Source: UKL13-2 sp043744255 (GTDB lineage Bacteria; Pseudomonadota; Gammaproteobacteria; Burkholderiales; Usitatibacteraceae). Taken from it: a stretch of 64,000 nucleotides of DNA. The stretch spans positions 1 through 64,000 of the forward strand of contig JAYTVA010000041.1 of assembly GCA_043744255.1 (NCBI GenBank). The letters run 5' to 3'. Of the stretch, positions 17,906-26,232 are shown one piece after another. The notes under the pieces are model-generated. The model did no database searches, was not told where the DNA came from, and saw only the letters and a program-made list of their open reading frames with translations. The position numbers were made by a program, and so were the translations under genes. Each line of letters starts with the position of its first letter. Positions within the stretch are counted from its first letter, which is position 1.

Positions 17906-18415
17906 ATGCGCAAAATTCTCAACGCGCTCTACGATGGCGCGGGCGCGCTGGCGGCGGTATTTATGGTCGGCTGCCTCGTGATGGTGCTGACCAGCGCGCT
18001 GGGACGAATGTTCGATTTTCATCTGCGCGGCACCGACGCTTATGCGGGTTACTGCATGGCTGGCGCCGGTTTTCTTGCGCTCGCGCAAACGTTGAAGCGC
18101 GGTGAGCATATTCGCGTCACGCTGTTTGCTGAGCGGCTGGGTGTGGCCAATCAACACACGCTCGACATCATTGCGCATCTTATCGGCGCATTCTTCGCGG
18201 GCATGTTCGCGTTTTTCTCAGTGCGTCTGGTCACGCAATCGTATTCGCTCAACGACATTTCGCAAGGCAATGACGCCACGCCCTTGTGGATTCCGCAAAT
18301 CGCGATGGCGGTAGGGACGGTGATGCTGTTCATCGCGGTGTTGGATGAACTCTATCTGCACCTGACCGGCCAGCATGTGCGGGCGCGCGCGGATGACTTG
18401 AAGCTGATCGAATAG
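17906..18415 (+). CDS. dctQ: TRAP transporter small permease (DctQ)
   Basis: A 169-residue membrane protein with about four hydrophobic segments (for example LAAVFMVGCLVMVLTSALG and the C-terminal AMAVGTVMLFIAVLDEL). The GEHIRVTLFAERL segment is typical of DctQ. In TRAP systems this subunit pairs with the large permease and is needed for sodium-driven uptake. It lies 9 bases after dctP and 3 bases before dctM, consistent with one operon. Confidence 0.9.
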   Translation: MRKILNALYDGAGALAAVFMVGCLVMVLTSALGRMFDFHLRGTDAYAGYCMAGAGFLALAQTLKRGEHIRVTLFAERLGVANQHTLDIIAHLIGAFFAGMFAFFSVRLVTQSYSLNDISQGNDATPLWIPQIAMAVGTVMLFIAVLDELYLHLTGQHVRARADDLKLIE

Positions 18416-18418
18416 CAG

Positions 18419-19819
18419 ATGACGCACTCACCGCTTATTGAGTTGCGCCGTGCCCTCTTGGTGGCGCTCCCGCTGGTGTTGGCCGCAGCGCTGGTTGTCT
18501 ACCTCAGCGGTGGTATCAGCAGCAGCGACTTCGTCAAGACCAGTGTGTTGCTGATTGGCCTGTTTGTGCTGCTTGGCCTTGGCGTATGGATCGGTCTCGG
18601 CCTGCTTGGGGTTGCGTGGATTGGCATGACGCTGTTCACCGTGCGGCCGGTGGGTGACGCGATGGCGGTCACGGTCTGGGGCTCCGCGTCGTCGTGGACG
18701 CTGACGGCGCTACCGCTATTTATCTTGATGGGTGAAATCCTGTTTCGCACGAGGCTGTCGCAGGATATGTTTCGGGGGCTCGCACCGTGGGTGAATTGGC
18801 TGCCGGGCCGCTTGCTGCACACTAACATCATCGGCTGCACCATCTTCGCGGCGGTCTCCGGGTCTAGCGCTGCCACCTGCGCCGCCATCGGCAAGATGAC
18901 GCTGCCGGAATTGAAGAGGCTCGGTTACCCTGAAGACATCACCATCGGCTCGCTCGCGGGCGCAGGCACGCTTGGATTGTTGATACCACCGTCGATCATC
19001 ATGATCGTATACGGCGTCGCTTCCGAAACGTCGATCACCAAACTCTTTATCGCGGGTGTGCTGCCCGGCCTCTTGCTGGCGCTGCTGTTCATGGGCTACG
19101 TCATCGTTTGGTCGCTGCTCCATCCGGGTGCGATTCCTGGATCGGATCGCCACTTCTCGTTTCGCGAAAAAATCTGGGAATCACGCTACTTGCTGCCGGT
19201 GGTCGCGTTGATCGTGCTGGTGCTGGGCTCGATCTACCTCGGCTGGGCGACGGCCACCGAATCGGCCGCCGTCGGTGTGGTCGGTGCGCTGGCGTTGTCG
19301 GCGATACAGGGGTCGATGAATTGGCCGACGTTTGTCGCGAGTCTGCTGGGTGCGACGCGCCTCTACTGCATGATCGCGCTTCTCCTCGCGGGTGCGGCGT
19401 TTCTGACGCTGGCGATGGGCTACATCGGCCTGCCGCGCCACCTCGCCGAATGGATCGGTGGCATGGGGCTCTCACCGTTTTGGTTGCTGTTTGGCCTGAT
19501 GATTTTCTACATTGTGCTCGGCTGTTTTCTCGACGGCATTTCGATGGTGGTGCTAACTATGGGCGTGATTCTGCCGACGGTCACGCGCGCTGGGATTGAC
19601 CTCGTGTGGTTCGGCATTTTCATCGTGCTGGTCGTCGAAATGGCGCAGATCACGCCGCCGGTTGGCTTCAATTTGTTCGTGCTGCAATACATGACCGGCA
19701 AAAACATCGGCTACATCGCCAAGGTCGCGCTGCCGTTTTTCGGGTTACTGGTGGTGGCGGTGCTGTTGATTTATTTCTTTCCGGGAATTGTTACGTGGCT
19801 GCCGGCGAATATGCGCTGA
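18419..19819 (+). CDS. dctM: TRAP transporter large permease (DctM)
   Basis: A 466-residue integral membrane protein with more than ten hydrophobic stretches. It shows DctM hallmarks: PLFILMGEILFRT, GCTIFAAVSGSSAATCAAIGKMTLPEL, AGAGTLGLLIPPSIIMIVYG, and the later DGISMVVLTMGVILP and EMAQITPPVGFNLFVLQ. It forms the sodium-coupled translocation path of the system encoded by the three adjacent genes. No terminator is seen after it; SMP-30 follows 60 bases later. Confidence 0.95.
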   Translation: MTHSPLIELRRALLVALPLVLAAALVVYLSGGISSSDFVKTSVLLIGLFVLLGLGVWIGLGLLGVAWIGMTLFTVRPVGDAMAVTVWGSASSWTLTALPLFILMGEILFRTRLSQDMFRGLAPWVNWLPGRLLHTNIIGCTIFAAVSGSSAATCAAIGKMTLPELKRLGYPEDITIGSLAGAGTLGLLIPPSIIMIVYGVASETSITKLFIAGVLPGLLLALLFMGYVIVWSLLHPGAIPGSDRHFSFREKIWESRYLLPVVALIVLVLGSIYLGWATATESAAVGVVGALALSAIQGSMNWPTFVASLLGATRLYCMIALLLAGAAFLTLAMGYIGLPRHLAEWIGGMGLSPFWLLFGLMIFYIVLGCFLDGISMVVLTMGVILPTVTRAGIDLVWFGIFIVLVVEMAQITPPVGFNLFVLQYMTGKNIGYIAKVALPFFGLLVVAVLLIYFFPGIVTWLPANMR

Positions 19820-19879
19820 TCGCTCCGCTTCACCTATCCTCGCTACAATCACCGCATCGCTACCGACCAAGCCCGCCAA

Positions 19880-20767
19880 ATGTTCTCCGCCCCGCTCTCC
19901 CTCTCGACCGAAACCGCTTTTGAACTCCCCGCCTACCTGCACGAATCCAGCGCCGGTAATGCGTGGGTAGACGCCAACCTGCATGGCCGCGAGGTACACA
20001 GCTTTCTCGAAGGCCCGTGCTTTGATGCTCACGGCAATTTGTGGGTCGTCGATATTCCGTTTGGGCGCATCTTTCGCATCACGCCGACGGGTGAGTGGGA
20101 CCTGATCGTCAAGTACGACGGCTGGCCTAATGGCTTGAAGTTTCATCCCGATGGCCGTCTCTTGATTGCCGATTATCGTCACGGCATTCTCGCGCTCGAT
20201 GTGGATGCCCGCAAAGTGTCTCCGTTTTTGACGCACCATTTTTCCCAGCGCTTTATGGGTGTCAATGACCTCACGTTTGCACGAAATGGCGATTTGTATT
20301 TCACCGATCAAGGGCAAACGGGTTTACACGATTCCACCGGCTGCGTGTATCGCCTGCCTGCCGAAGGTGCGTTGCAGTGTCTACTTGATAACGTGCCGAG
20401 CCCGAACGGCTTGGCGCTGAGCGCGAACGAAAATTTTCTTCTCGTGGCGGCCACACGCGATAACGCGATCTGGCGTGTGCCGCTGATTGACGGCGGTGTC
20501 TCGAAGGTCGGTAAGTTTATTCAACTCTCAGGCGGCACCGGCCCCGACGGGATTGCAACCGACAGCGATGACAATCTCTACGTCGCGCACATCGGCATGG
20601 GTGCCGTCTGGAAATTTGATAAGCGCGGTGAGCCGAAATACCGCATCGATTCGTGTCGCGGCGACTTGACGACCAATCTCGCGATTCATCCACAGCGGCC
20701 TAACGAAATCTTCATCACGGAATCGCAGACCGGCGCGATTTTGAAAGCTACTTTGCCGATGTACTGA
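19880..20767 (+). CDS. SMP-30/gluconolactonase/LRE-family beta-propeller hydrolase
   Basis: The 295-residue protein has the family pattern LEGPCFDAHGNLWVVD, WPNGLKFHPDGRLLIADYRHG, GVNDLTFARNGDLYFTDQG, SPNGLALSANENFLLVA and GTGPDGIATDSDDNLYVAHIGMG. These blades carry the Glu, Asn and Asp that bind the catalytic metal in lactonases. Members hydrolyse aldonolactones or other lactones. It is two bases upstream of the NRDE gene, so the two are cotranscribed. The substrate is unknown. Confidence 0.88.
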   Translation: MFSAPLSLSTETAFELPAYLHESSAGNAWVDANLHGREVHSFLEGPCFDAHGNLWVVDIPFGRIFRITPTGEWDLIVKYDGWPNGLKFHPDGRLLIADYRHGILALDVDARKVSPFLTHHFSQRFMGVNDLTFARNGDLYFTDQGQTGLHDSTGCVYRLPAEGALQCLLDNVPSPNGLALSANENFLLVAATRDNAIWRVPLIDGGVSKVGKFIQLSGGTGPDGIATDSDDNLYVAHIGMGAVWKFDKRGEPKYRIDSCRGDLTTNLAIHPQRPNEIFITESQTGAILKATLPMY

Positions 20768-20769
20768 AG

Positions 20770-21534
20770 ATGTGCCTGATCGTTTTCGCTTGGCAAGCAC
20801 ATGCGGAATATCCGCTAATCGTTGCGGCCAATCGCGATGAGTGGCACGCGCGGCCCGCGGCACCTGCGAGCTGGTGGATGGATGCGCCGAACATATTGGC
20901 GGGTCGCGATTTGCAGGCAGGCGGCACCTGGCTTGGGGTCACACAAAATGGCCGCTTTGCCGCGCTCACCAACTATCGCGACCCGTCATCACGTAAATCA
21001 GTCGCACCGACACGCGGGCAATTGGTCGCCGATTTTTTGCGCAGCGATGAGAATCCTCACGACTATCTTGCCGCACTCGCGCCAAATGCCGCGCAGTACA
21101 ACGATTTCAATTTGCTTCTCGGTGATCGAGATTCGCTATGCTGTTTCAGCAGCCGCGACGCGTTGATCGAAGCGGTGGCACCCGGCGTTCACGGCCTCTC
21201 GAACCATCGGCTCAATGAGCCGTGGCCGAAGGTGACGAGCGGAAAAACGATGTTGAGTGGCAGTCTGAAAATGCCTGAAGACGCCCTATCCGCGCGGCTT
21301 TTGGCGTTTTTGTCGAATACCGAACGCGTCGCCGATGAGGATCTGCCGAACACGGGCGTCGGCGTTGAACGCGAACGTCTGCTCTCGCCGCCGCTCATCG
21401 TGAGCGAGACGTACGGGACGCGTTGCTCGACGTTGGTGTTCGCTGGACGAACGCAGATGCGTTTTCAAGAGCACACGCGCGATGTGAGTGGACGCGTCAC
21501 GGGTGTTGTCGCGCAGACGTTTGCACCGACTTAG
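20770..21534 (+). CDS. NRDE-family (TANGO2-like) protein
   Basis: A 254-residue protein opening MCLIVFAWQAH, followed by VAANRDEWHARPAAPASWW and GRDLQAGGTWLGV, the defining NRDE motif of the TANGO2 family. The N-terminal Cys is conserved, as in Ntn-hydrolase-like folds. The eukaryotic relative affects Golgi organisation and lipid or heme handling; the bacterial role is not established. The C-terminus has RCSTLVFAGRTQMRFQE, normal for the family. Confidence 0.88.
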   Translation: MCLIVFAWQAHAEYPLIVAANRDEWHARPAAPASWWMDAPNILAGRDLQAGGTWLGVTQNGRFAALTNYRDPSSRKSVAPTRGQLVADFLRSDENPHDYLAALAPNAAQYNDFNLLLGDRDSLCCFSSRDALIEAVAPGVHGLSNHRLNEPWPKVTSGKTMLSGSLKMPEDALSARLLAFLSNTERVADEDLPNTGVGVERERLLSPPLIVSETYGTRCSTLVFAGRTQMRFQEHTRDVSGRVTGVVAQTFAPT

Positions 21535-21561
21535 TCGCGCGCATGACGAAATTGTCCACAT

Positions 21562-21669
21562 CGTAAATCCCCCAGCTATCTTGATGTTGAGCACCGCGTG
21601 ATGCTGCCCCCTTTATAAAGGGGGCAATGCTTTTCCGACGCTGACATTGCGCGGTTCGGGGGATTTACG
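21562..21669. repeat. 108-bp palindromic repeat element
   Basis: CGTAAATCCCCC at 21562-21573 is perfectly inverted at 21658-21669, and the middle holds a perfect 20-base palindrome of GCCCCCTTTATAAAGGGGGC type (21606-21625). The central hairpin with flanking ATGCTG/CAATGC matches, inverted, the element near 34106. It is a small non-coding mobile-like repeat between NRDE and the dehydrogenase gene. Confidence 0.8.
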
Positions 21670-21741
21670 GTGTGCGCAACCTCACCAGATGCCCCACACC
21701 GCAGCGTTACAATGCCCACTGCCATCACCACAGGAAATCAC

Positions 21742-22614
21742 ATGAGCTTTCACATCGCATTCATCGGCCTCGGCAACATGGGTGGCCACATGGTTCACCA
21801 CCTGCTGCGTGCTGGTTACAGCGTCACTGTATTTGCCCGACGCGCGGAAGTGATGCAACCCTTCGTCGCGGCCGGCGCGCGTGCCGCCACCTCGCCGGCA
21901 GACGCGGCGCGCGACGCTGATTTCATCATGAGCAACGTCACCACGACGGCGGATGTTACTTCGGTGCTGACGGGTGAACAGGGCGCGATTCATGGCGCAA
22001 AAGCGGGCGCAATCGTCTGCGATTTTTCAACGATTGATGCCGATGCCACGCGCGCCATCGCGAAGAAATTTGCGGCCAAGAAAATCGGCTACCTCGATTG
22101 CCCCGTGTCGGGCGGCCCGAAAGCCGCAGAAGCCGCGACACTTTCCATCATGGTTGGCGGCAGCGCTGAGGATCTTGGCCGCGCGCGACCCGTGCTCGAA
22201 AAACTCGGCAAGACTATCTCGCACATGGGCGATGTCGGCGCTGGGCAAGTGACCAAGATGTGCAATCAGATTTCGCAAGTCGTGAACATTCAGGGAATCG
22301 CCGAAGCGATGCTGCTGGCACGAAGTAACGGCGTTGACCCCGCGAAAGTCGTTGACGCACTGATGGCCGGGATGGCGGGCTCAAAGATGCTCGATCTCAT
22401 GGGCCGCAAAATGGCCGCGCGCGATTTTGCGGCGGGCATTGAAGCGAGGCTGCATCACAAAGATTTCGGCTTGGCACGCGAGATGTCAGCGGCACAACAG
22501 CTCAATATGCCCGCTGTCGCGCTCGTGCATGCGCAGCTAGAAAAACTCATGCAGCACGGCTGGGGCAACATGGATACGTGCAATCTCTTGCGCGTGCTGG
22601 AAGCCGAAGAATGA
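21742..22614 (+). CDS. 3-hydroxyisobutyrate dehydrogenase-like NAD(P)-dependent oxidoreductase
   Basis: The 290-residue protein has the Rossmann motif FIGLGNMGGHM at 5-15, the substrate block DCPVSGGPKAAEAATLSIMVGG, and GAGQVTKMCNQ with the catalytic Lys. These define the beta-hydroxyacid dehydrogenase family (3-hydroxyisobutyrate, tartronate semialdehyde, 2-hydroxymethylglutarate). I start at the ATG at 21742, with AGGAAA upstream. Its end overlaps the next gene as ATGA. The exact hydroxyacid is not determinable; a glyoxylate-type role would fit the glycolate oxidase cluster but is only inference. Confidence 0.9.
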   Translation: MSFHIAFIGLGNMGGHMVHHLLRAGYSVTVFARRAEVMQPFVAAGARAATSPADAARDADFIMSNVTTTADVTSVLTGEQGAIHGAKAGAIVCDFSTIDADATRAIAKKFAAKKIGYLDCPVSGGPKAAEAATLSIMVGGSAEDLGRARPVLEKLGKTISHMGDVGAGQVTKMCNQISQVVNIQGIAEAMLLARSNGVDPAKVVDALMAGMAGSKMLDLMGRKMAARDFAAGIEARLHHKDFGLAREMSAAQQLNMPAVALVHAQLEKLMQHGWGNMDTCNLLRVLEAEE

Positions 22615-23780
22615 AAACCGATACCAAACTCACGCAACTCGGCCGCACCGCGATCAATTCTCCCGGCACCGTCAACGTGCCAATGCATCGCGCCTCAACG
22701 GTGCTGTTCGAATCCGTCGCCGACTTGAAGGACGTGCAGCGCCGCTGGGAGCAAGATGAACAGGTGCCCACGTACGCGATCTTCAACATGCCGCAAGTGC
22801 TGGCGCTAGAAAATGCGGTGGCAGAAATCGAAGGCGGCTATCGCGCGGTCACGTACCCGAGTGGGCTCGCGGCGGTCGCGGGCGCGTTGCTTGCGTGTGT
22901 GAAATCGGGCGATCACGTGTTGATGACCGATAGCTGCTACGGGCCAGGCCGCAAATTTTGCGAAACCTTCCTCACGCGCATGGGCGTCGAAACCACGTTC
23001 TATGATCCCTTGATCGGCGCGAACATCGCGAGCTTGATGCGTGCCAACACCACCGTGGTCTACACCGAAAGCCCCGGCTCACATACGTTCGAGATTCAGG
23101 ATATTCCAGCCATCGCCAAAGCCGCGCACGCGAAAAACGCGACAGTGATTATGGACAACGCGTGGGCGACTGGCTTCTATTTCAACGCGTTTCAACACGG
23201 TGTCGATCTGGTCGTGCAACCCGCCACCAAATACTACGCCGCGCACTCGGATGTATTGATCGGCCTTGTCATCGCCAACCAATCGCACTGGCCAAAACTC
23301 AAAAGCACCACCTACCAACTCGGCCAGCGCGCCTCGCCAGACGATTGCTTTCTCACGCTGCGCGGCATGCGCACAATGGGCGTGCGGTTGCGCCAACATC
23401 AGACTAGCGCACTGATGATTGCAAAGTGGCTCAGCACGCGTGCAGAAGTCAAACGCGTGCTCTATCCCGCCCTCGAAACCGATCCTGGCCACGCACTGTG
23501 GAAACGCGATTTCAGCGGTGCCACCGGCCTCTTCGGCGTGGAGTTCAACGCTATGAGCGAAGCCCAGATCGCCGCGATGATCGATGGCTACGATTACTTC
23601 GGCCTTGGCTATTCGTGGGGCGGATTTGAAAGCCTCGCGGTGCCCGCAGACCTGCGCTATGGCCGCCACGTTGCGCCGTGGAAGGGCGGGCCGTTAGTGC
23701 GCTACAGCATCGGCCTCGACGACCCGGACGACTTGATCCGCGATCTGGAAGCAGGATTTAGGCGCGCTAAGAATGTCTGA
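22611..23780 (+). CDS. metC: Cystathionine beta-lyase-type PLP enzyme
   Basis: A 389-residue Cys/Met-metabolism PLP enzyme. TYPSGLAAVA (residues 81-90), the Asp of VIMDNAWATG (182) and the PLP Lys207 in VVQPATKYYAAHSD are all in place. The C-terminus YSWGGFESLAVP and VRYSIGLDDPDDLIRDLE match cystathionine beta-lyases of the proteobacterial MetC type. It would release homocysteine from cystathionine, or cysteine-conjugate thiols. It is translationally coupled (ATGA) to the dehydrogenase before it and overlaps the acetyltransferase after it by 8 bases. Confidence 0.9.
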   Translation: MKTDTKLTQLGRTAINSPGTVNVPMHRASTVLFESVADLKDVQRRWEQDEQVPTYAIFNMPQVLALENAVAEIEGGYRAVTYPSGLAAVAGALLACVKSGDHVLMTDSCYGPGRKFCETFLTRMGVETTFYDPLIGANIASLMRANTTVVYTESPGSHTFEIQDIPAIAKAAHAKNATVIMDNAWATGFYFNAFQHGVDLVVQPATKYYAAHSDVLIGLVIANQSHWPKLKSTTYQLGQRASPDDCFLTLRGMRTMGVRLRQHQTSALMIAKWLSTRAEVKRVLYPALETDPGHALWKRDFSGATGLFGVEFNAMSEAQIAAMIDGYDYFGLGYSWGGFESLAVPADLRYGRHVAPWKGGPLVRYSIGLDDPDDLIRDLEAGFRRAKNV

Positions 23781-24309
23781 GGTGTCGATTCGCGACGCGC
23801 GGGTGCGCGATGTCGCCGCCATCACCAAGATTTACGCCGCGAGTGTTGAGCGCGAAACCGCATCATGGGAATACGTCGCCCCGACACTCGAAGAAATGCA
23901 GGAACGCTTCGCCGATATTGTCGGTCGGCGCTTTCCGTATTTCGTCGCAGAAATAAACGGCGAAGTCGTCGGCTATAGCTACGCCAGCAGCTACCGCGCG
24001 CGCATCGGCTACCGATATGTCGTCGAAAATTCCGTCTATGTCGCCGATGCGATGAAAGGTCGCGGCATCGGCAAACAACTGCTCAACGCGCTCATCAATG
24101 CATGCGAAGCGCAAGGCTTCCGGCAAATGATCGCAGTGATCGGCGACAGTGAAAATGTCGCCTCGATCAAGCTGCACGAAGCCTGCGGTTTTTTGCACGC
24201 GGCACGGTTTGAGGGGATCGGCTACAAGTTTGATCGGTGGCTTGATAGTGTGCAGATGGTGCGGGCGTTGGGGGCGGGGAGTGCGACCCTGCCAGACGTG
24301 AAAGTCTAG
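23773..24309 (+). CDS. GNAT-family N-acetyltransferase (phosphinothricin acetyltransferase-like)
   Basis: The 178-residue product has the Pat/Bar pattern IRDARVRDVAAITKIYAASVERETASWEY, split here by family variation, then SVYVADAMKGRGIGKQLLNALI, the acetyl-CoA binding loop (Q/RxxGxG form RGRGIG-like). The block SENVASIKLHEACGF is also typical. Relatives acetylate phosphinothricin, methionine sulfoximine or amino acids. The ATG at 23773 lies inside the end of the previous gene. Confidence 0.88.
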   Translation: MSEVSIRDARVRDVAAITKIYAASVERETASWEYVAPTLEEMQERFADIVGRRFPYFVAEINGEVVGYSYASSYRARIGYRYVVENSVYVADAMKGRGIGKQLLNALINACEAQGFRQMIAVIGDSENVASIKLHEACGFLHAARFEGIGYKFDRWLDSVQMVRALGAGSATLPDVKV

Positions 24310-24342
24310 TATCCACGAGCGTTTCCAAGCATTTACATGGAT

Positions 24343-24444
24343 TCAAGTACAAGTTCCGGCACACGGCTGGTGCTCAAATACTACCTCACGTGGCGTTCTG
24401 AATCCGAGAGTTTTTCTCGGCGTGTCGTTGTATTCGCTTTCGAG
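24343..24444 (-). pseudogene. IS30-family transposase C-terminal scrap
   Basis: On the minus strand the frame ends ...YNDTPRKTLGFRTPREVVFE, the hallmark C-terminus of IS30 transposases, followed by a short tail and stop. Upstream the frame no longer resembles a transposase, so only about 30 codons survive. It occupies part of the 350-base gap between the acetyltransferase and the Fic gene; the rest of that gap shows no gene. Confidence 0.8.
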
Positions 24445-24660
24445 CGGCCTCACGGTCGCCGCCGTCAGGGCGGCGGCGCCGGACGGATGCCGTTTTCTAT
24501 GTGGACGAGCCCTCATTTGTGTGACGACGCAACGCATTTATTTCAGCTTCCCAATACAACTCGGGTTCGCTGCACGTTCGCCTGCCTCCATGCCTACTCC
24601 CGCGCCGCCAGGCGGTACGTAACGTAGGGTCGATTGGTTCGGCGCGGGTGTCGGCTTCGT

Positions 24661-25818
24661 TCATGCCTGTGTCTGGTAGAGCGCAAAATCGTTGCTATCC
24701 TGCGTCAGCAGCTTCATTAGCTTGGGATGAATGAACAACTTGTCCTTGCCCATCATCGTTTCTTCCAGCACGCTGATTTCCACCAGCCGCTTTAGGTAGC
24801 GCGATGCTGCCTGCCGACCGCCGATACCAGCATCGGTGAGATTGGTGATGCGGCAATACGGCTGCTCGAAAATCAATTCGACCAGTTCGCGGCTATAGAT
24901 TTTCGCGGCATTTGCCTTGACGTGAGCGGTTGTGTGTTTCAGCAACTCACGAATCGCCGCAATTTTGGCCGTTGTCCATATCGCTGTTTCCTCCACGCCT
25001 CGGAGCATATAGAGCACCCACGCTTCCCAGTCTTGCTCACGCGTCACTCCCAACAGCAGCTCGTAATACGAGGCCTTGTTGCCAATGATGTAGCGGCTCA
25101 GGTACAGAATCGGCAGCGTCAGCAGGTTTTCCTGGATCAGGAACAGGCTGTTCAGCACCCGCCCCGTGCGGCCATTGCCATCCGTGAACGGATGGATTGC
25201 CTCAAACTGGTAATGCCCGACCGCCATGCGAATCAATGGGTCGATTTCTACTTCGTTGTGCAGGAATTGCTCCCAGTTCGCGAGCAGCGTACGCAACTGA
25301 TCCTCGCCAGCGGGCGGTGTGTATATGACGTTGCCGGTGCGCGCATTGGCGAGCGTGGTGCCCGGCACGCGGCGCACCTGCATCTCGATGCCTTTCAGAT
25401 GCGTGCAGATCATCTCCGCAGTGCGGGTGTTCAAAGGCCGCCTCGCCATTTCGTGGTAGCCCATCATGAGCGCCTGACTGTGGCGCAGTGCTTCTTTAGT
25501 GTTTGCGTCGGCGCGTTCGCCGAAGTCGCGAAACTGGAACAGGCGGTCAGCAGTCGTGACGATGTTTTCAATTTCCGAACTTGCCTGCGCCTCCAGCAAC
25601 GGCAAGGTATTGATGAGCATTGCCGGATTGGGGATCAGATCAGCCGCCTGCTTCAACGCGGCCAGCGCCGCACGGGAGAGGATGCACTGCTTCAGAATCA
25701 CCTTCGATTCCAAGTCGGCAAGCGGCGGCCGTGGCGGTAGCAGGGGCAGTTTGTTATAAGGAAGATCTGCACGCCATCCTGTGGGTGTCATGGTTGATTT
25801 ATGGTCTTTTTGCGACAT
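24661..25818 (-). CDS. Fic-domain protein, class II, with C-terminal winged helix
   Basis: A Fic protein of about 385 residues. The catalytic motif HPFTDGNGRTGR (209-220 from the chosen start) is complete, predicting AMP transfer to target hydroxyls. The inhibitory motif [S/T]xxxE[G/N] appears as SSEIEN at 80-85, before the Fic core, which defines class II. The C-terminal part (IFEQPYCRITNLTDAGIGGRQAASRYLKRLVEISVLEE) looks like a winged helix, as in Shewanella SoFic. The start could be 25818 or 25791; the promoter predicts a transcript beginning at 25818, so the gene may be leaderless. No separate antitoxin gene is present. Confidence 0.92.
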   Translation of the reverse strand: MSQKDHKSTMTPTGWRADLPYNKLPLLPPRPPLADLESKVILKQCILSRAALAALKQAADLIPNPAMLINTLPLLEAQASSEIENIVTTADRLFQFRDFGERADANTKEALRHSQALMMGYHEMARRPLNTRTAEMICTHLKGIEMQVRRVPGTTLANARTGNVIYTPPAGEDQLRTLLANWEQFLHNEVEIDPLIRMAVGHYQFEAIHPFTDGNGRTGRVLNSLFLIQENLLTLPILYLSRYIIGNKASYYELLLGVTREQDWEAWVLYMLRGVEETAIWTTAKIAAIRELLKHTTAHVKANAAKIYSRELVELIFEQPYCRITNLTDAGIGGRQAASRYLKRLVEISVLEETMMGKDKLFIHPKLMKLLTQDSNDFALYQTQA

Positions 25819-25824
25819 CACTCC

Positions 25825-25853
25825 AGCATATGTTGTCGCCGACAACACGTCAA
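25825..25853 (-). promoter_or_regulatory. Fic promoter whose 17-base spacer is a palindromic operator
   Basis: On the minus strand TTGACG (25853-25848) and TATGCT (25830-25825) are exactly 17 bases apart, and that spacer (25831-25847) is the perfect palindrome TGTTGTCG-N-CGACAACA. A further CAACA-N5-TGTTG lies at 25851-25865. Any protein bound there would block RNA polymerase. The Fic protein's own winged helix is an obvious candidate. Confidence 0.7.
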
Positions 25854-25865
25854 CAGTTATTGTTG

Positions 25866-26232
25866 CAATTCTCGTATTTTTACGACATTAAAGGTGGAGG
25901 TATCGCCGACGATCATATGGAAAGGGAAGCGGCCATTACAAGCTAAGATTTTGATTATTATGAATATAACCGACTATTTTTTATTGAAACTGTCGGATTC
26001 CGGAGGAATCTGCCTGTGCCTAGTCCAGCCGGCGCGAGTTACCGAAAGGATAACGAAAAACAATAAACGCTATAACTGGCGGGCATTTCGACGATAAAGC
26101 GCCTGAAAAACACCGTAAATGGTAGACATTTCTTGAAAGCCCATCGCGAACTTGCGCAATTGGCGTGTTCGAGGTGCGCGCCGCAGTCATCAGCACCGTT
26201 CGCAACTTCGTAGAAGTTTCAACGGTATTTCA
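25866..26232. other. Gene-free AT-richer gap
   Basis: No reading frame with recognisable motifs, no clear RNA gene and no strong hairpin is seen. The base composition is visibly more AT-rich than the flanks, especially 25920-26000. It may be decayed or transferred DNA linked to the Fic gene. Confidence 0.4.

Noticed and set aside
24337..24627. Plus-strand 96-codon frame near the IS30 remnant
   Set aside because: It has no motif; the minus strand carries the recognisable transposase end.
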